A stretch of 64,000 bases of DNA from assembly GCA_023525715.1 (NCBI GenBank), contig CM042015.1:88804750-88868749 (forward strand), read 5' to 3'. Source of the stretch: Cichorium intybus. Its lineage: Eukaryota; Streptophyta; Magnoliopsida; Asterales; Asteraceae. Position 1 is the first letter of the stretch. Each line of letters begins with the position of its first letter. The position numbers were made by a program, and so were the translations under genes. The notes under the pieces are model-generated. The model did no database searches and had not been told where the DNA came from. It saw only the letters and a program-made list of their open reading frames with translations. Of the stretch, positions 60,700 to 64,000 are shown piece by piece.

Positions 60700-61997
60700 T
60701 ACTTCTTCATGCACCATGTTGACCAAAGTAAGACAACCAAGCCATATCGAATTGACAAAGTGCATTTCCCTTTTTACCCTTCCATTAACTAAATTGCCAC
60801 TCAATAATAGAAACCTTTTTTTGGTACTTAATTTTAAAATCTAATTACTATTTTCACTATTAGTCTATATTTTTGACATCTATCATATCTATAATAAACA
60901 GTTAACACATTTAATTCAATCTTTGATAACTTAAGAGGCCTTCCATCTTTTCATAATCGAAAATTCCTTTTATGATTATTTCTAAAAGCTTTACCTATAT
61001 TTTAATATTATAAGTAAAGGACCCCGTCAATTATTTAAAAAATTCATCTTATAATATTTAACCTGTTATTTCCCATATTTTGCTTCTCGGCTTCTATTAT
61101 CTAATCGATATGTAGTCATTTTTGATACACCAAATACCTAGTCTTTTTTTTTTTTTTTTTTTTTTGGACCCAATAGACCATTCAACTATTTATTTGTGTC
61201 AATTTCATCATTTTGAAAGTAAAAATGATAACGGTGACGTAACAATATTCTTCTCATTTGTCCATATGGGATAACATGACATCTGCTAGGATTTTTTCTA
61301 TTTAATTTAAATTTCTTAAAACTTATAATTTTTTTTGTTAATTATCAATATTATTATTATTATTATTTTTATTTTTATTTTTATTATTATTAGAAATTTG
61401 TGGTTCCATCTCCATCTTCTCCAAAACATTTATCTATCTTCTTCACCTTCAAGAACACCATGTTCAAATCTTCCTGAAACTTACCAAAAATCAACAGTAC
61501 ACTCAACTATCAAATCTTTTTCGAATACTAGATCAATTTGTGCTAAAATTCTGATTAACAAACTCTAAGTTGAATCTTATTTGAAGAATTTGTATTTTTT
61601 TTATCAAACCAGATAAAAAAAATCAAACAAAACATTGATTCTTAGTCAAGACCATACGAATCCAAAATCACGAGGAAGGAACATGTCATCAACCCAAATA
61701 AAGATCAAAATCATAAATAAAACCACATTGCACTACTAAACTCATTATAATCCAATTATGATTTGACGGTTATTCTAAACTGCTATTATTTATATGAATT
61801 TGAGAGAACTTTTCTCTACAAGCATATATATATATATAATATATCCACACATTGTTGATTTAACATTTATACTTGTCAAGTAGCTAGCTCAATAAAGTGT
61901 GACAAAGTTTTGTGTACGTCCACTTTTTCACTATCTCAAAATATCACATATCAACAACTTACACATTATAAACCACCATTTGTCACCAATATTCTCG
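60700..61997. other. Intergenic AT-rich stretch
   Basis: Contains a T-run at 61145-61164 and an (ATT)n/(TTTTA)n tract at 61353-61393. It also contains the probable 3' UTR of UBTD copy 4 near 61860-61997. No gene recognised. Confidence 0.5.
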
Positions 61998-63076
61998 TTA
62001 TGTCCTACGTCTAAGACGATCCATCATACTTGGTCGATGGACCGGGTTTACCCGAGGGCGATCTAGTAAATTCTCAGGCTCACTCAAAACATATAACGGT
62101 AACTCATATCTTGTATGTTGATCATCATAACAAACCGTCATGTCACGGTTCACAAGTCTAATGCGATTTTCATCAATAATTGCTTGTGCATATGGTAAGT
62201 CACTTTCCGCTGCCCTTCTAAGCGCTTGCCAAATATCTACAAGATGGAACAATTCAAAAAGACGTAAATACCCTTGGAATGAAAAGTAATTTACGATTGT
62301 TAACTAGTTGAATCAGAAAATTACGTGGTTGGCCTCCGAAACGTGGAATATTACGCCAAAATACGTTGCGCATGTCTCGAAGTTGTTCTCTAGTTATGTC
62401 AGCGTCATGATTCCATGGTCTTGGTTTTCTTACTCGATTAAAATGGGCACCTTCAAGAACACCAAAATGTGATTAGAATTGTAATGACTAAAATACCCTT
62501 CAAGATAAACAAAACAAATTTTGTAATGTTGAATATGACCAAGTATAAGTAATTTTAACGTGGAATTTTTTAATGTGGATCGAAAGAAGTTACTATCAAG
62601 AGTTGGTAATGTTGACTACGATCAATCGGTAACTTTAATAGAAAATTGTGCGAAATATTTAAAAACTAGATAATCTTGTGGATCAAATTCGATTTGAAAC
62701 TACAATTAGTATTAATAATAACTGCAAATGCTATCATTTGGCTTAAAATTTTAAAAAACCCTTAACGAAAACAAGAAAAGAAAGCAAAAAACCCCATTGC
62801 GAAAATCCAATCATCGTTGTATTAAAACCCTTTCTGTAAACACCTAATAAGCCACTTCATCGACTCAAATCAACTCATGTTAGGCAACCAATTCAAATAC
62901 AGACGATCAGGTATGGAAGAATTGATTGAAACACATAATACACAACATTAAGAATCCCATAATTTCACATTCTAAAATCTCTAAAACATTGTGAATGAAA
63001 ACCCATAAACAGAGCTTGGAGAATTGAAATACTTACGGCCATCATCATCAAAAGCCGATGATTTAACACAACCCAT
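61998..63076 (-). CDS. UBTD-type (DC-UbP N-terminal domain) protein, copy 4, intron 3 lost
   Basis: Three exons on the minus strand: 63037-63076, 62325-62450 and 61998-62236; 134 residues. The start MGCVKSSAFDDDG is a myristoylation signal followed by an acidic patch. The domain reads VRKPRPWNHDADITREQLRD, then VFWRNIPRFGGQPHIWQALR, AQAIIDENRIRL, DMTVCYDDQHTRYELPLYVL and SEPENL. The C-terminal tail of about 20 residues ends MMDRLRRRT, recalling the LRRR end of copy 2. The third and fourth exons of the other copies are fused here: the codon that spans the junction in the others (Gly) is a His codon. No stops or shifts. The TATA box is at 63233-63242. Confidence 0.9.
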
Positions 63077-63232
63077 GATGAATGATGAATGATGAATGAC
63101 ACCTCCTGTGAATCGTTGATTGCGAGTTGTATTGAAATGGGGGTTGATTCGTGTGAAACCAGAAGGGTTTCTGCTACAAATTTTTGAAAAGAAAGAGATG
63201 GGTAAACTGACTTCGTAAAAACTGGAAAGTAG

Positions 63233-63242
63233 TTATATATAG
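63233..63242 (-). promoter_or_regulatory. TATA box of UBTD copy 4
   Basis: tatatataac on the minus strand, about 157 bp upstream of the ATG at 63076. This is a similar distance to the TATA box of copy 1 (about 155 bp). Confidence 0.5.
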
Positions 63243-63285
63243 GGATTAGGGGCATGCAGATACATCAAGCGGATTTTACTTTAAA

Positions 63286-64000
63286 TCTACTATACCTAAT
63301 AAATAAAAATAACTTTTGCCACGTGTCCAATTTTCAAAGACTATTCTCTAGCTGACACGTGTAATGCTAATAATCAGGAAACAAATTAGGGTGCGTGAAC
63401 AGTACATTCTTAATTTTCCCGCTCATTGTTTTAAGTTCCGATTATGATTCTGCAGATCCCAAAAAATCAGATTCCATCAATTTGAAACGCTTAAATCTCG
63501 GCCAAATTAGGCTGCGTGAACATTGGAGCATTCAATGTAAAACACTATGGCTTAAAAGGCTTGCTTGACTTGCAAACGGAGGAACCAGGATCAAATCTGG
63601 ATACTTTGGAAGTTACGAACAAATACCCATCATCTCAATCACCAGCCATCATCGAAAGTTCCTTTCTCTGCCCTCCACCTTCACCATGACTCTGAAGCCA
63701 CCGCCCACAACCGCCGATGTTGCTGTCACTACTTACTCACCACTGCAGAATTATTCATCACTTTCAGATCCAATTTGGTATTTATAACTTGCCTTATTTC
63801 TCTCTATTTTAAAGCTTCCCTCTTCCTGTTTAGTCATCTATTCACCACGTTCCCATCAATCGGTTTTGTTTCTCTATGTTCCTATCAAGGTTGAAGCGAT
63901 TGTGGGGTTTTTCAAATGAGTTCTGTGCTAAATTTCGTTCGACTGTGGGTTTTTTCACTTGCGTTTTATGCTAATTTCGTCATACAGGTTTCTCTATTGA
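63286..64000 (+). mobile_element. Possible Helitron 5' end, running off the window
   Basis: tctactatacctaataaata followed by aacttttgccacgtgtcc resembles the 5' terminus of many plant Helitrons (TCTACTAT..., inserted between A and T). The 3' end would lie outside the window. Inside, an exon-like stretch starts at 63686 (MTLKPPPTTADVAVTTYSPL) and meets a possible donor (ttg|gtattt) at 63777. It could be a captured gene fragment or the first exon of a gene further right. Confidence 0.4.

Overview
This window is plant nuclear DNA, most likely from a eudicot. The evidence is AT-rich intergenic sequence, small multi-exon genes with GT-AG introns, relics of plant genes (auxin response factor; an SGR6-like HEAT-repeat protein) and many plant retroelements. 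The style of the LTRs and the SINE recalls Asteraceae, but that is a guess that the window alone cannot confirm.

Host genes. The only intact host genes I can support are four members of one small family: the ubiquitin-domain-containing protein (UBTD/DC-UbP) N-terminal domain, in the plant form that lacks the ubiquitin-like domain. They lie at 261-1313 (+), 51307-52294 (-), 53717-55184 (+) and 61998-63076 (-). Each begins Met-Gly-Cys, a myristoylation/palmitoylation signal. Two truncated relatives lie at 49743-49839 (-) and 55633-55735 (+). The plus-strand copies end in a short acidic or neutral tail. The minus-strand copies carry an arginine-rich tail. The 61998-63076 copy has lost the third intron.

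1.3-10.8 kb. This stretch holds a tRNA-derived SINE and a decayed Ty1/copia fragment. The copia fragment is split by an 884-bp TRIM with a CTTGG target-site duplication. An auxin-response-factor pseudogene is fused directly to the copia remnant. A 1,959-bp solo LTR with a TTAAT duplication follows, then AT-rich sequence.

10.8-39.5 kb. This is a nest of insertions. A small element with inverted ends and a decayed ORF was split by a 27-kb insertion. The insert is a non-autonomous large LTR element (LARD, 10958-37974, CGTAA duplication). The LARD was itself invaded by a copia element (15557-23182, AAAGC) and, in its 3' LTR, by a chromodomain-bearing Ty3/gypsy element (26625-36229, AGTTG). The two inner elements have nearly or apparently identical LTRs, so they are very young, yet both have a frameshift in their coding region. 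The gypsy and LARD LTRs share what looks like a structured RNA cassette whose stems co-vary.

39.5-51 kb. Unclassified sequence and an inverted copia LTR are followed by a tandem satellite with a monomer of about 305 bp (about 18 copies). A four-exon SGR6-like pseudogene fragment and a duplicated UBTD last exon are embedded in the satellite.

51-64 kb. This part holds the remaining UBTD genes and a second tandem repeat of TATA-containing units, with a 1-kb G-rich minisatellite inside it. A MITE followed by a long (TA)n tract lies within the same array. A U-snRNA-type promoter signature (USE plus TATA at 34 bp) follows on the minus strand. A possible Helitron 5' end runs off the right edge.
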